A DNA stretch of 64,000 nucleotides from a bacterium (lineage in GTDB: Bacteria; Planctomycetota; JAFGQW01). This document shows, piece after piece, positions 43,424-53,954 of the stretch. The stretch's first letter is position 1, and each line of letters begins with the position of its first letter. Under the pieces are notes generated by a model. That model made no database searches. It worked only from the letters and a program-made list of their open reading frames with translations, and was not told the DNA's origin. Both the position numbers and the translations under genes were made by a program. Where the stretch lies: positions 62,001-126,000 of the forward strand of contig JAUHXU010000001.1 in assembly GCA_030426805.1 (NCBI GenBank), given 5' to 3'.

Positions 43424-44704
43424 ATGCAACGACCGATCCTCCTGACCGCTGCGCTCGTCGTGGCACTCGCCCTCGCGGGCCCGACGCAAGACCCGCCGAG
43501 CGATTACTACGTCTCCGCCTACCGGCCCTCGGGCACCCCTCACTGCTGCGCGAGAGCGACACTCGTGCGTATCACCCCCACGGGTGCGGCAACATTGCTC
43601 GGGAGCACCACGACGCGGGGGTGGTTCCCCTACGTGAACCCCACGCCGGAGCACACGAATCGGTCGATCCACACCGTATCGATGGGCCGACTCCTCGAGT
43701 TCGATCCGGCCACCGACACGATTCGACGCTCGGTCCCGGTCCCACTGAGCGCGTGGGGACTCACGCGTCACCACGCCACCGGGCTCACGATCGCGGTTGG
43801 AGGCACGCTGCTCCACATGCCACCGGGACTGTCGACGATGACGACGATCGGCTCCGTGTCGACTGCAAGCATCGTCAGTCTCTATGAACGCGATCTCTGG
43901 TCCGGTGACTACATCGCTTCGGACTTTTCATCGTCGCTGATGCTCGTCTCGGTGGACGGAAGGCGCGTGCGACGTATCGGTAGCGGGATCCAGGACTCGT
44001 ACAACGCCCCGGCCGGCGTGGCCCAGAGTCACGTCGATGGAGATCTTCGGCTCTACCTGCCGAGTTCCCCCCAACAGATCCTCGGCATCGAGCGGATCGA
44101 CCCGCGCACCGGGCAGCAATCGCCCATAGTACGATCGGGCGGGCTCAGCGCAGCCGTCCTCTTCGAGACCGCATTCGGCCCGGGCGTGATTCACAACGTG
44201 CGCGGCGTCGGAACCACCGCACTACTGATCGAAACGCGGCTTCCGAACGGCACGGTCATCGGCACGATCCCGGTGACGGCCGTGGGCTTCCTAGATCCCT
44301 TGGCGATGTGCCGCGCGAACGGCCGCGTACTGTCGACGGAACGAACGGCGCAACCGAATCGGTGGGACATCCGCCTCGACTCGCCACTCGACGCGGGCCT
44401 GCCCTACGTCGTCGCGCTGTCGGCGACCGGGTTCACGCCGGGTATCCGGGTCGGTGCCCGCACGCTCGCGCTCGTGCCCGACGCGCTGTTCGCGCTGTCG
44501 ATCCGGGGCGCCCTCGGGCCGCTCTTCACCGGCAACATCGGCGTGTTGCCGGCAGCCGGTGTCGCGAACGCGACCCTCGACCTCCGCCGCTTCGGCAACG
44601 CGCTCTCCGGGCTTCGGATCTGGACCGCGGCGGCGATCTTCGACCCCGCCGCACCCAACGGCATCCGCCGCATCACCCGCCCCGAGATCCTCGTGCTCGA
44701 CTGA
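43424..44704 (+). CDS. Secreted protein, tandem paralogue 2
   Basis: 426 residues from the ATG at 43424. The first ~30 codons (MQRPILLTAALVVALALAG) are nearly identical in DNA to paralogue 3 (one difference over ~88 bases), and the C-terminal 188 bases match paralogue 1 exactly. The middle region differs from both at protein level (GSVSTASIVSLYERDLWSGDYIASDF). The same strand-rich pattern and the shared C-terminal module are present. A recombinational mosaic is the best reading. Function unknown. Confidence 0.82.
   Translation: MQRPILLTAALVVALALAGPTQDPPSDYYVSAYRPSGTPHCCARATLVRITPTGAATLLGSTTTRGWFPYVNPTPEHTNRSIHTVSMGRLLEFDPATDTIRRSVPVPLSAWGLTRHHATGLTIAVGGTLLHMPPGLSTMTTIGSVSTASIVSLYERDLWSGDYIASDFSSSLMLVSVDGRRVRRIGSGIQDSYNAPAGVAQSHVDGDLRLYLPSSPQQILGIERIDPRTGQQSPIVRSGGLSAAVLFETAFGPGVIHNVRGVGTTALLIETRLPNGTVIGTIPVTAVGFLDPLAMCRANGRVLSTERTAQPNRWDIRLDSPLDAGLPYVVALSATGFTPGIRVGARTLALVPDALFALSIRGALGPLFTGNIGVLPAAGVANATLDLRRFGNALSGLRIWTAAAIFDPAAPNGIRRITRPEILVLD
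44420..44607 (+). repeat. 188-bp segment identical to 43124-43311
   Basis: Copy within paralogue 2. The same region of paralogue 3 (about 45716-45887) matches less well and has many silent changes, then becomes nearly identical again in the last ~90 bases. Confidence 0.85.
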
Positions 44705-44719
44705 GGGAAGGAACCCGCG

Positions 44720-45979
44720 ATGCAACGACCGATCCTCCTGACCGCTGCGCTCGTCGTGGCACTCGCCCTCGCGGGCCCAACGCAAGACCCGCCGAGCGAT
44801 TACTACGCGGCATCGTTCTACCTCACGACGCCGCATTGCTGCAGTGGCAGCGCACTGTCGCGGGTGACGACGAACGGTCAGGTCATCGCGACGTTGTCGT
44901 CGTCGGTCGGACGTGGGTGGTTCGCACAGACGCGGCCGATCATTGACCACACGAACCGCTTCGTCGTATCCGGGTCCCTCTTCTCGATGTCGGAGTACGA
45001 CGTGCTCACGAGCGCACTCGTACGAACGGCGGGCGTACCGTGGCTGACCGGCGCGTCTCGGCATCACGCGGACGGCTACACGATCGCGTCATCCGGCACG
45101 CTGATGCACTTGGACTCGAATTTCGTGCTGACGACGATGGGAACGGTATCCACCGCGACCATCGTGACGCTGCACGGCCGTGAGCTGTGGACCGGTGACT
45201 ACGTCCTGACCGATGAGATGGGCCGCGTGCTACTCGTGTCACACGACACCCGACAGGTGCGCACGCTCACGACGATCCTCGCCCCCGGCTTCACTTCGGT
45301 TCCGAGCGTCTTGCAGAGTCACGTCGACGGCGACCTTCGCGTTCTGCAAAGTCAGGCGCCCGGTATCGTGCGGTTCGATCCGCGTACCGGGTTCCGGACC
45401 CAGCTGAGCGCGCAGCGCTTCTCCGGCTCTGCGGTATTCGAGACGACGATGGGCAACGGCGCGATTCGCGTGATCGGCAACGCCCTGCCCCCGGCCGTGC
45501 AGCCGGCCTTCCACACGGTGACGCCGGGCGGAACGATCATCGCGTCGACCCTCCTCGCCACGTCGCCGGGCGGATGGGGAATGTGTCGCGCCGACGGCCG
45601 CCGACTCTCCGCACGCCGTGTCTCGACACCGAATCGCTGGGACATCCGCGTCGACTCGCCACTCGATGCGGGTCTGCCCTACGTCGTCGCGCTGTCGGCG
45701 ACCGGGTTCACGCCGGGGATCCGCGTCGGCGCGCGGACGTTGGCGCTCGTGCCGGACGCGCTGTTCGCGCTGTCGATCCGCGGCGCGCTCGGTCCACTCC
45801 TCACCGGCAACATCGGCGTGCTGCCGGCGACCGGCGTCGCGAACGCGACCCTCGACCTCCGCCGCTTCGGCAACGCGCTCTCGGGGCTTCGGATCTGGAC
45901 CGCGGCGGCGATCTTCGACCCCGCCGCACCCAACGGCGTCCGCCGCATCACCCGCCCCGAGATCCTCGTGCTCGACTGA
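44720..45979 (+). CDS. Secreted protein, tandem paralogue 3
   Basis: 419 residues from the ATG at 44720. The signal peptide and QDPPSDYY are shared with paralogue 2. The body has the same GRELWTGDYVLTDEMGRVLLVSHDTR element as paralogue 1, and the C-terminal module ends NGVRRITRPEILVLD. The gene is convergent with the LamG gene (22 bases). No membrane anchor or sorting motif I know is present, so it may be secreted or attached through the C-terminal module. Function unknown. Confidence 0.82.
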   Translation: MQRPILLTAALVVALALAGPTQDPPSDYYAASFYLTTPHCCSGSALSRVTTNGQVIATLSSSVGRGWFAQTRPIIDHTNRFVVSGSLFSMSEYDVLTSALVRTAGVPWLTGASRHHADGYTIASSGTLMHLDSNFVLTTMGTVSTATIVTLHGRELWTGDYVLTDEMGRVLLVSHDTRQVRTLTTILAPGFTSVPSVLQSHVDGDLRVLQSQAPGIVRFDPRTGFRTQLSAQRFSGSAVFETTMGNGAIRVIGNALPPAVQPAFHTVTPGGTIIASTLLATSPGGWGMCRADGRRLSARRVSTPNRWDIRVDSPLDAGLPYVVALSATGFTPGIRVGARTLALVPDALFALSIRGALGPLLTGNIGVLPATGVANATLDLRRFGNALSGLRIWTAAAIFDPAAPNGVRRITRPEILVLD

Positions 45980-46001
45980 GGGCCGAGGATGCCGCGCGCG
46001 C

Positions 46002-47183
46002 TCAGCGCCCGACGATCACGGAGAACCCGTTCGACGTCATCATCGTGTTGATCGCCGTGTTCGTCAGCAGCGCCTGCGAGTAGAGCCGGAAGCCGGCGAG
46101 CGCCGCGACGTTCGGAATCGGCAACGGGACGGTCACCTCACCGGTGGCGCCGATCGCGCCGGGCAGCAACGCGATGTCTGCATCTGCCTCCCACACGCAG
46201 CCGCTCAACGCCGGGTGGACGAAGGCCAAGTCGAGGGGCAACGGCAACGAGAACAGCCGGGTTCGACTCGTGCCGAGCGCGAGTTGGAACGTCGACCCGA
46301 CGGGGCCGTAGAGCTTGAGCGCATAGCGACCGTTGCCCGGCGTCGGGAGACCCGCCTGGGCGCGGTTGGACTCGAGCAACACGCTGCGACCGCGCGGGTA
46401 GCACGCCGTGCCGTAGCGACCGTCGGCGGCGAAGTGGCTCGGTTGCGCCCAAGCCTGGACCTCCGACGCGGTTGCCGCGCGGTAGAGAAGACGGAACTCG
46501 TCGATGTCGACCGAGCCGTCACGCGCACCGAACCCGATCCGCAACGGGTTCTCGCCCGCCTGGAGGCGCGCGGTGTAGTTCCCCATCGACAGCGTGTCGG
46601 CCAACTGGCCATCCACGTAGTAGCGGACGGATCTCGTCGCGTTGTCGAACACCGCGGCCACGTGGACCCATCGACTGTAGTGCGGGGTCAACACGTCCGG
46701 CGTCGTTTGCAACGTCGCTGGACTCGACACCGACGCCCAGCCTTCGAATCCGAGGTTGTTGTTCGCCTGCGAATTGATGAAACAGATGAAGCGGTTCAAG
46801 TTGCTGCCCCCGCCGGCCGTCACGAGCTCCGGACGCGACGGGCGAGTCATCACCCGCCGGTTCTTGAACGCGAACGCGATCGTGAAGCTGCCGGCATGCT
46901 GCGGGTAGCAGTCGCTGACCAACGTCACGTCACGCCCGACCGTTTCGCTGCCCTTTAGCGCACTGCCCGGATTCCCCGTCGCCCACAGCGTCGAGTTGGC
47001 ATACCCGTTCTGGCTGACCAGCCGAGCCTCGAGCGGCGCGATTCCGGAGTGGCCGTAGTAATTCACGACCTTGCGTCCGCCACCGGCGTCGAACTTGTAG
47101 TAGAGCACGTCCTGCGCACCGGCCGGCTCGAGCGTCGCGGCGAAGAGCGTGGCGACAACGAGCGTCGTGAGTATCCGAATCAT
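46002..47183 (-). CDS. Secreted LamG/concanavalin-like protein 1
   Basis: 393 residues from the ATG at 47183 behind AAGGAGG. The signal peptide ends at AGAQ. The N-terminal region has the LamG/laminin-G-like strand pattern of carbohydrate-binding jellyroll domains (DVLYYKFDAGGG, WVHVAAVFDNATRSVRYYVDGQLA, VDIDEFRLLYRAA). The last ~100 residues (YALKLYGPVGSTFQLALGTS ... LPIPNVAALAGFRLYSQALL) are a beta-rich C-terminal module. It is paralogous to the gene at 47195, ten bases upstream, and probably in the same transcript. It may bind polysaccharides at the cell surface. Confidence 0.82.
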   Translation of the reverse strand: MIRILTTLVVATLFAATLEPAGAQDVLYYKFDAGGGRKVVNYYGHSGIAPLEARLVSQNGYANSTLWATGNPGSALKGSETVGRDVTLVSDCYPQHAGSFTIAFAFKNRRVMTRPSRPELVTAGGGSNLNRFICFINSQANNNLGFEGWASVSSPATLQTTPDVLTPHYSRWVHVAAVFDNATRSVRYYVDGQLADTLSMGNYTARLQAGENPLRIGFGARDGSVDIDEFRLLYRAATASEVQAWAQPSHFAADGRYGTACYPRGRSVLLESNRAQAGLPTPGNGRYALKLYGPVGSTFQLALGTSRTRLFSLPLPLDLAFVHPALSGCVWEADADIALLPGAIGATGEVTVPLPIPNVAALAGFRLYSQALLTNTAINTMMTSNGFSVIVGR

Positions 47184-47194
47184 CGCCGACCTCC

Positions 47195-48328
47195 TTACTG
47201 ACCGATCGCCGAGACGAACGCATTCGACGACATGAAACGGCTGAGCGCCCCGCTGTAGAGCACGGCCTGCGAGAACACGTTGATGCCGACGATTGCCGGG
47301 ACGTTGGGCACGGGGAGAGCCAAACGGGCGGCGCCCGCCGCGTCGAGGCGCCCGGTGAACGACGCGATGTCCCCGCTCGTGTGCCAGAGGCACCCGGCGA
47401 GTCCGGGGTCGACGATCTTGAGATCGAGCGGCAGCGGCAGCCCCGCGAAACGCAGGCGGTTCGTCCCGAGCATCAGCGTGTAGTCGGTGCCGGCGAGGCC
47501 GAACAGTTCGAGGGCGTAGCGCGCATTGCCGATCGCGGGCGGCCCGTGGGTCGCCTCGTTGCTGTCGAGAAGCACGACGCGTCCGCGCGGGTGGCACGCG
47601 GCGCCGAACGGCCCGTCCGCGGCCGTGTCGGTCGTCGCCCAGCGCTGCACCTCGGCCGCACTCGCGGCGCGGAGCGTGAGCCGGAACTCGTCGATGTCGA
47701 AGCTCCCGGTCGTCGAAGACGACGTCTTGCCGATACGGAGCGGACCGTCACGCGGATCGACGAACGGCATCGTCGTCAGTGGCAGCGGGATGCCGCTCAC
47801 GCCGTCGATGTAGAGGCGCACGACGCGGTTCGTCCAGTCGGCGACGAGCGCGACGTGCACCCAGCCGCTCATCGTCTTCGACAGGAACGTGCCGTCCGAG
47901 CGCATGCTCCCTCCGAACCCCCGGATGAGCAGGTCCTGCGTCGAGCCGGAGACGTCGGCGATGAACCGACCGTTGCTCCCGGGACCGCGGAAGATCACCG
48001 CCCCGGACGTGGACGGCAACGGCACGCGGTTGCGGCAGAAGAACGCGACCGTGAAGCTCCCCTGGAATGCGACGTTGTATCCGGTATCGACGTACTGCCA
48101 CGTCGTCGACGCGGCGCCGCCGGAGAACGCGGTCCCGAAGCGGCCGGGCACCCACGGCGGCGTCGCGTTGCGACTGTTGATCGTCGCTTCACCCGGTGCG
48201 ATGCCCGAGCGCGCCGCGAGGTTGATCGGGGTCGCACCCGGATCGTCGAACTTGTAATAGAGTACGTCTTGCGCGATGCCGGTGCTCGCGAGCAGCGCGG
48301 CGAGCGCGATAGCCCCGATCGGGTGCAT
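47195..48328 (-). CDS. Secreted LamG/concanavalin-like protein 2
   Basis: 377 residues from the ATG at 48328, with AGGAGG close upstream. Signal peptide IAQDVLYYKF-type: LASTGIAQ then DVLYYKFDDPGATP. The LamG-like domain is complete (WVHVALVADWTNRVVRLYIDGV, FDIDEFRLTLRAA), and the C-terminal module (YALELFGLAGTDYTLMLGTN ... LPVPNVPAIVGINVFSQAVL) matches that of protein 1. Pairwise similarity is clear at the protein level but not in DNA, so this is an older duplication than the three tandem paralogues next door. Confidence 0.82.
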   Translation of the reverse strand: MHPIGAIALAALLASTGIAQDVLYYKFDDPGATPINLAARSGIAPGEATINSRNATPPWVPGRFGTAFSGGAASTTWQYVDTGYNVAFQGSFTVAFFCRNRVPLPSTSGAVIFRGPGSNGRFIADVSGSTQDLLIRGFGGSMRSDGTFLSKTMSGWVHVALVADWTNRVVRLYIDGVSGIPLPLTTMPFVDPRDGPLRIGKTSSSTTGSFDIDEFRLTLRAASAAEVQRWATTDTAADGPFGAACHPRGRVVLLDSNEATHGPPAIGNARYALELFGLAGTDYTLMLGTNRLRFAGLPLPLDLKIVDPGLAGCLWHTSGDIASFTGRLDAAGAARLALPVPNVPAIVGINVFSQAVLYSGALSRFMSSNAFVSAIGQ

Positions 48329-48401
48329 GAACGGTCCTCCTCGTGCGCGTGACGCCCGCGATCCTACCACGGATCGCGCGGTCGCCCGGCGGGGAAGCCG
48401 A

Positions 48402-49142
48402 TCAGGTGCCCACGACCTCCGGCAAGTAGAGGATGCGGTGGCAGGTGCGGCAGGTCATCACCTCGCGGCACGCAGTGAGCTTCGAGATCTCCTGCAGGTT
48501 CAGGCCCATCATGCAGCCCTGGCAGTGCTCGTCGATCACTTCGGCCATCGCACTGCCCTTGCGGAGCTTGAGGACACGGGAGTACATCGTGTGCGTCTCC
48601 GGGTCGACGTGCTCCATGTGCGCGGTGCGCTGCTCGCGAAGTGCATCGATCTCGGCCTGCTTCTCGGCTTGCTGCGCCTCGAGCACGCCGGCGTGCGCGT
48701 CGCGCTCGGCGACCGCCGCTTCGACGGCTTTCTTCGCCTCCTCGATCGGGGTGCCCATCTCGTCGAGCGTGTAGCTCATCTGCAACACCTCGTCTTCGAC
48801 GCGCGACTTGTCCGCCTTGTAGCCGGCGATCTGGCCGAGCATCGCCTTGTAGGCGTCGTTGGTCGAGATCTCGTTGAGCTGCTTCTCGCAGTTGGCGATC
48901 TTGTCGTCCATCGACTTCAAGTCGAGGTTCTTCGCGTCGAGTTCCTTCTTCTTCGTCTTGACCGCCTGATGCGCGGCTTCGACCGCGGCCTCGGCGTCCT
49001 TCACGGCCTTCTCGTACGCGGCGATCTGCAGCGGGATCCGCGCACATACGGCCTCGGCCGCCAGGATCTGCGCGTCGAGCCCCTGCAGCTGGATCAGCCC
49101 CCGCAGCGTCGCCTTCAAGTCCCCCTGCGCTTCGGTCTCCAT
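48402..49142 (-). CDS. Coiled-coil protein with a C4 zinc ribbon (CdsZ/DUF-type family)
   Basis: 246 residues from the ATG at 49142. A long heptad-rich coiled coil (~30-190, e.g. VKDAEAAVEAAHQAVKTKKKELDAKNLDLK) ends in a zinc ribbon CQGC ... CRTCH (~215-240). This architecture is conserved in many bacteria; the family is thought to bind nucleic acids or act in RNA-linked processes, but its role is not settled. It follows rpoD and its terminator, so it needs its own promoter or read-through. Confidence 0.85.
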   Translation of the reverse strand: METEAQGDLKATLRGLIQLQGLDAQILAAEAVCARIPLQIAAYEKAVKDAEAAVEAAHQAVKTKKKELDAKNLDLKSMDDKIANCEKQLNEISTNDAYKAMLGQIAGYKADKSRVEDEVLQMSYTLDEMGTPIEEAKKAVEAAVAERDAHAGVLEAQQAEKQAEIDALREQRTAHMEHVDPETHTMYSRVLKLRKGSAMAEVIDEHCQGCMMGLNLQEISKLTACREVMTCRTCHRILYLPEVVGT

Positions 49143-49196
49143 CGTCACACCTCGTGCGTGCTGTTCGTTTCCGGGGACGTTCGAGCGCCGTCCCCC

Positions 49197-49222
49197 AAAA
49201 AAAAAGCCCCGCAAAGCGGGGC
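49197..49222 (-). terminator. Intrinsic terminator of rpoD
   Basis: The stem GCCCCGC-AAA-GCGGGGC (49206-49222) is followed on the - strand by nine T residues (49197-49205). It starts eight bases beyond the rpoD stop. Confidence 0.95.
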
Positions 49223-49229
49223 GTTCGAT

Positions 49230-50870
49230 TCAGAAGGTTCCTTCGAGGAAGCCTTCCAGCTTCCGGCTTCGCACCGGGTGCTGGAGCTTTCGGACCGCCT
49301 TGGCCTCGATCTGCCGGACACGCTCTCGCGTGACCTTGAAGATCCGCCCCACTTCCTCGAGCGTATAGGTGTAGCCGTCGTTGATGCCGTAGCGGAGCTT
49401 GATGATCTCGCGCTCGCGGTAGGTCAACGTGTGCAGCACCTTCTCGATCTTGTCCTTGAGCATCTCGTGCGCGGCCGCGTGGACCGGCGACTCGGCGCCC
49501 TGGTCTTCGATGAAGTCGCCGAAGTAGCTGTCGTCGCTTTCGCCGATCGGCCGGTCGAGGCTGATCGGATGCTTCGCGATCTTCATCACGCGCTTGGTCT
49601 CGTCGACCGAGATGTCGGTCGCCTGCGCGACCTCTTCGATCGTGGGCTCGCGACCGTTCTTCTGCGTGAGCTTCTTCGTGACGTTGCGCAGCTTCGACAT
49701 CGTCTCGATCATGTGGACCGGGATCCGAATCGTGCGCGCCTGATCGGCGATGCTGCGGGTGATCGCCTGGCGAATCCACCACGTCGCATACGTCGAGAAC
49801 TTGTAGCCGCGGCGATACTCGTATTTCTCGACCGCCTTCATCAGGCCGGTGTTGCCCTCCTGAATCAGGTCGAGGAACGACAGGCCACGGTTGCGGTACT
49901 TCTTCGCGATCGACACGACCAGTCGCAGGTTGCCCTTCGACAGCTCGCGCTTGGCCTCGTCATACTCGCCGTGGCGGCGGTGAATCTCGATCAGCCGCTT
50001 CGTCAGGTGGACGTCGTCTTCACCCGCCTGCGTCATCAGAACGCGGAGCTCGCCCTCGAGCTCGCGACGACGCTCGGCGCTGCCGCCGCTACGATCGAGC
50101 GCGACGATCTCTCGCTTGACCGCGACCATCCGGTCCCGGTGCGCGGTGAGCGCGTCGATGATCGCGCGGAACTTCTTCGTCTGAATGCAGGTCTCTTCGA
50201 GGAGAACGACCCACTTGCGCTGACGATCGCTCAGACGCCGGAGCAGGCGCACGAGGTAGGACTGGCCGTAGCCCTTGCCGTCCTCGCGCTTGAGCAGGTT
50301 CGCGTATTCCTTGCGGTTGCGATCCAGCATCTCGCGAACGGTCGCGTAGTTGACGCCGATCCGACGCGCGAGTTCGACCTTCGCGTTGTCGTTGCCGCCC
50401 GGCACCTTGAGCGTGCGATCGAACGCGAGCCGTCCCTCGATCACGCGCTCGACGATGTCGAGCGCCATGTCGGAGCCGAGACACGACTCGAGCGCCTTCT
50501 TGCGGAAGCGACGGCGCGTGAACTCGATCTTCTTCGCGAGGCGGATCTCGGTGTCGCGGCTCAGCAGCGGGATCTCGCCCATCTGCGTGAGATACATCCG
50601 CACCGGATCGTCGATCTTCTCGGTGGTCGCCGCGGTGCGCTCGGCCGGCGTGTCGTCGTCGTCCTTCGACTCCGACGCGCGCTCTTCGGCCTCGGCCTCG
50701 TCGAGCAGTTCGATCCCCGCTTCATCGAGCTTGAGGAGCACGTCCTCGAGCGTCTCGGGTGGCAGGTCTTCGGTAAAGACCTTGTTCACCCGATCGATGG
50801 TCAAGTAGCCGACCTTCTTGCCCTCTTCGATCAACCCCTGAAGTTCGGTTTCGATCTGCTGCTTTTGCAT
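49230..50870 (-). CDS. rpoD: Primary sigma factor RpoD (sigma-70)
   Basis: 546 residues with region 1.2 ([20 protein letters not shown]), region 2 ([39 protein letters not shown]), region 3 and region 4 ([29 protein letters not shown]). The N-terminal 1.1-like part is short and acidic. It is the housekeeping sigma factor that guides RNA polymerase to -35/-10 promoters of the type seen in this window. It starts 83 bases after dnaG and ends at a strong terminator. Confidence 0.97.
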   Translation of the reverse strand: MQKQQIETELQGLIEEGKKVGYLTIDRVNKVFTEDLPPETLEDVLLKLDEAGIELLDEAEAEERASESKDDDDTPAERTAATTEKIDDPVRMYLTQMGEIPLLSRDTEIRLAKKIEFTRRRFRKKALESCLGSDMALDIVERVIEGRLAFDRTLKVPGGNDNAKVELARRIGVNYATVREMLDRNRKEYANLLKREDGKGYGQSYLVRLLRRLSDRQRKWVVLLEETCIQTKKFRAIIDALTAHRDRMVAVKREIVALDRSGGSAERRRELEGELRVLMTQAGEDDVHLTKRLIEIHRRHGEYDEAKRELSKGNLRLVVSIAKKYRNRGLSFLDLIQEGNTGLMKAVEKYEYRRGYKFSTYATWWIRQAITRSIADQARTIRIPVHMIETMSKLRNVTKKLTQKNGREPTIEEVAQATDISVDETKRVMKIAKHPISLDRPIGESDDSYFGDFIEDQGAESPVHAAAHEMLKDKIEKVLHTLTYREREIIKLRYGINDGYTYTLEEVGRIFKVTRERVRQIEAKAVRKLQHPVRSRKLEGFLEGTF

Positions 50871-50953
50871 TCGAGTCCTTCCAGCATGGGGCGAGACCGA
50901 CCGGCAAGGTGCGGCTCGCCCGGTAGTCGAGCGCGAGCGCCCGACTCCCTCCT

Positions 50954-52855
50954 CTACCGGGGGGACGGCCCCTTCGGGGTCGTCTCCGCCGCCTTACCGT
51001 CTACCTTCTTGTCCAAATGTCGTTCCCGGTCCAGATCGGCGATCGCCGTCATCGCGTTCGCGACCCCGTCGTCGTCCTGGGTCGCCCTGGCCTCGAGCAA
51101 CTCGCTGAACTTGCGCGCGCGAGCCGCCTTCACATCCTCGGCCTCAAGGAAGGCGCAATACCCGACCAGGAGGTCCCGATACGGGTTCGCCCCCCGCGAC
51201 GGCGATCGCTGGCCGAGCATCGCCTGGCGCTCGATCAACTCACCGGTGACGCGAGCGACCTGCTCGGCCGCGTCGTCGTCGTCGAGCGCCCGCAGACGCG
51301 CGAGCACGGCCGACGACTCGGGCGTCCCATCGAGGGAAAACGCGACCGACACGATCTTGCGCACGACCGGGTCGCCGATCCGCTCGACGTCGACGCGCTC
51401 GCGCGCGTCGTGGATCAGCGCCGGCTCGCCGAACAGGGCGAGCAGCAGGTCCTGCTCCGCCCGTGCCTCACGCGACGTGCGGGGTCGAGACGAGAGCGCG
51501 CGCGGCGCCCGCGCCGGCTGCGCGTCGTCGTCGCGCGGCGCGCGGGCGCGACGATTGGCGTGGGCCCACGCCTCTTCGACCGCCGCGCGGGTGACCGCGT
51601 TGTCGAACGCGATGTCCCGGATGTAGTTCTCCGCCGCGACGGGATCGCTGCCGGCACCGAAGATCTCGGCGAGGTCGCGCACGGCCTCGGCGCGGCCCTC
51701 CGGCGAATCACCGTGCACCTCGCGGGCCCGCGCGAGCAGGAACTCGTACGCGCCGGTCGTCGCCGTGACCTGCGTGCGCAACGCGTCGGGGCCGTCGTCT
51801 TGCAGGATGTCGAACGGGTCGCGCCCCGCATCGATCCGTGCGACGCGCGCTTCGACGCCCTGCGCGACGCACTCGCGGATCGCACGCCGCGTCGCCTCGA
51901 CGCCGGCACGGTCGCCGTCGAAGACGAGCACGACCGGCACGCGACTGCGGCCGAGGATGCGGACGTGGCCCGACGTGAGTGACGTGCCGAGCGGCGCGAC
52001 GGCGCTCTCGAGTCCGGCGCGGTGCATCGCGATCACGTCGAGGTAGCCCTCGCAGATGTAGAACGGCTCCTGACGCAGGTCGGGGTTGTCGCGGCACGCG
52101 TCCTTGTAGCGATCGAGGCCGTAGAGCAGTTCCGACTTCTTGAACAGCGGCGTGTCGCCGGTGTTGATGTACTTCGCCGGCTCGCCGTCGCGGATCGCGC
52201 GGCCACCGAACCCGGCGACCTGGTTGCGCGTGTTGCGGATCGGGAACATCACGCGGTCGCGGAAGCGATCGCACGCGCCCATCCCGTCGCGCGCGGGCAG
52301 GACGAGGTTCGCGAGCTCGAGTTCGCGCATCGTGAAGCCGGCATTCGTCGCGCGCTCGAGAAGCCAGTCGCGCGCGCTCGGCGCGAACCCGATGCCCCAC
52401 GCCTTTGCGAGATCCGACGAGATGTCGCGCGACTTCAGGTAGTCGCGGCCGGCGGCCCCCTCCGGCTTGCTGAGCAGCGTGCGCAGATAGTGCTGCGCGG
52501 CGAACGCGGTCGCTTCGGCGAGGCGGCGAGGCTCGGGCTCGCCCGTCGGACGCGGCGTTCGATCTTCCTCCAACGTGATGCCGGCGCGGTCGGCGAGGAG
52601 CCGCACGACGTCGGGGAACTCGAGGTTCTCGGTGTCACGGACGAACGTGAATACGTCGCCCTTCGCGTCGCAGCCGTAGCACTTGAAGAACTGCTTGTCC
52701 GGATAGACGTGGAACGACGCGGTCTTCTCGCGGTGAAACGGGCAGAGCCCCTTGTGCGAGGCGCCCGAGGGCGTGAGTTTCACGCCGTGACCGACGACGA
52801 TGTCGAGGATGTCGGATGCCTGGCGAACCGCTTCGATCTGCTCTTGCGAGAACAA
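50954..52855 (-). CDS. dnaG: DNA primase DnaG
   Basis: 633 residues from the TTG at 52855, which has AAGGGA seven bases upstream; the longer frame (to 53047) adds a leader the family lacks. The CHC2 zinc motif is CPFH ... CYGC (~35-65). The Toprim core holds [26 protein letters not shown] and DGDRAG. A C-terminal helicase-binding part follows. DnaG lays RNA primers for replication. Order dnaG-rpoD matches the macromolecular synthesis arrangement of many bacteria. Confidence 0.95.
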   Translation of the reverse strand: MFSQEQIEAVRQASDILDIVVGHGVKLTPSGASHKGLCPFHREKTASFHVYPDKQFFKCYGCDAKGDVFTFVRDTENLEFPDVVRLLADRAGITLEEDRTPRPTGEPEPRRLAEATAFAAQHYLRTLLSKPEGAAGRDYLKSRDISSDLAKAWGIGFAPSARDWLLERATNAGFTMRELELANLVLPARDGMGACDRFRDRVMFPIRNTRNQVAGFGGRAIRDGEPAKYINTGDTPLFKKSELLYGLDRYKDACRDNPDLRQEPFYICEGYLDVIAMHRAGLESAVAPLGTSLTSGHVRILGRSRVPVVLVFDGDRAGVEATRRAIRECVAQGVEARVARIDAGRDPFDILQDDGPDALRTQVTATTGAYEFLLARAREVHGDSPEGRAEAVRDLAEIFGAGSDPVAAENYIRDIAFDNAVTRAAVEEAWAHANRRARAPRDDDAQPARAPRALSSRPRTSREARAEQDLLLALFGEPALIHDARERVDVERIGDPVVRKIVSVAFSLDGTPESSAVLARLRALDDDDAAEQVARVTGELIERQAMLGQRSPSRGANPYRDLLVGYCAFLEAEDVKAARARKFSELLEARATQDDDGVANAMTAIADLDRERHLDKKVDGKAAETTPKGPSPR

Positions 52856-53081
52856 GCTGATTCCCTTCCCGACAAGTCGGCGCGACGGGTCGGAAAAAAC
52901 TTCCGACGCAATCGTCCGCGCGACGCCCCCGGATCGAGAACGCGCCGAAGCCAAAGCACCCCGCTGACTTCCATCGGCCCGCCGTGGCGTTCCCGTCCGC
53001 AGAACTATACCCGACGGTTTCCGCACGGTCAAATGATTCAGGATCACTCAAACCGCCCGAAGTCAATGGGTTAGGCCATTT

Positions 53082-53954
53082 TCACGATCCCGTTTCGAGG
53101 CGATCGCAGAGTTGCACCAGCACGTCCGGCGCGAGCACCTCGGCCCGAACGTCGCGCGCCAGCCCCAGTTCGTCGAGTACCCGCTCGACGGCTACACGCG
53201 GTTGGTCGATAAGCGACGCGATCCGCTTTCGCCGCTGCCCGAACACGCGCGCGACGAACGCATCGAACCGCCCGACGTCCGACGGTGCCGGGCACATGCC
53301 GTCGGGGTGCGGCGTGATGCGCACGACCGACGAACGAATCGCCGGGCGCGGCCAGAACACGGCCGCAGGAAGATCGCGCAGTCGTTCCACCGTCGCGCGC
53401 AACTGCAACTCGACCGACACGCGACCATACGCGTCGTCGCCCGCCGTCGCGACGAGCCGGTCGGCCACCTCGCGCTGCACGGTGACGACCGCGACCCGCG
53501 GCCGAGCCGGCGCCCGCAGCAAGTTCACGAGAAACGGAACCGACGCGTTGTACGGCAGGTTCGCGACGACCCGATAGCCGCCCGGTCCGGCCGCATCGAT
53601 CGCGGCGCCGACCGCGAGCGCCAGCGCGTGCTTGCCGTCGAGCACGTCGCCCACGATCACACGCGCGCCGACCGACTCGAGCCGCGGCCCGACGACGGCC
53701 GCCAGCCGCGTGTCCGCTTCGACCGTCGTGACTCGCGCGTCCGCCTCGAGAAGCGCGAGGGTCAACAGCCCGGTACCGGCACCCACCTCGAGAACCGTAT
53801 CGCCCGGCGCGATCGCGGCATCGCGCACGATCGCCGCGACCGCATTCGGATCGATCATGAAGTTCTGGCCGAAGCGCTTCTGCGGCCGCAGTCCGTGCTC
53901 GCGCAAGAAGTCCTTCAGCGCACCGGCGTTCCGCGGCAACGCGACGTCCGTCAC
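53082..53954 (-). CDS. rsmA: 16S rRNA dimethyladenosine transferase RsmA (KsgA)
   Basis: 290 residues from the GTG at 53954, which overlaps the stop of the FGE gene as GTGA. The family methylates two adenines near the 3' end of 16S rRNA with S-adenosylmethionine. Conserved parts: KRFGQNFMIDPNAV, VLEVGAGTGLLTLALL (SAM site), VVANLPYNASVPFL (catalytic NLPY) and VFWPRPAIRSSVVRI. The C-terminal helical domain is complete. Coupling to the FGE and OmpA genes upstream is unexpected. Confidence 0.95.
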   Translation of the reverse strand: MTDVALPRNAGALKDFLREHGLRPQKRFGQNFMIDPNAVAAIVRDAAIAPGDTVLEVGAGTGLLTLALLEADARVTTVEADTRLAAVVGPRLESVGARVIVGDVLDGKHALALAVGAAIDAAGPGGYRVVANLPYNASVPFLVNLLRAPARPRVAVVTVQREVADRLVATAGDDAYGRVSVELQLRATVERLRDLPAAVFWPRPAIRSSVVRITPHPDGMCPAPSDVGRFDAFVARVFGQRRKRIASLIDQPRVAVERVLDELGLARDVRAEVLAPDVLVQLCDRLETGS

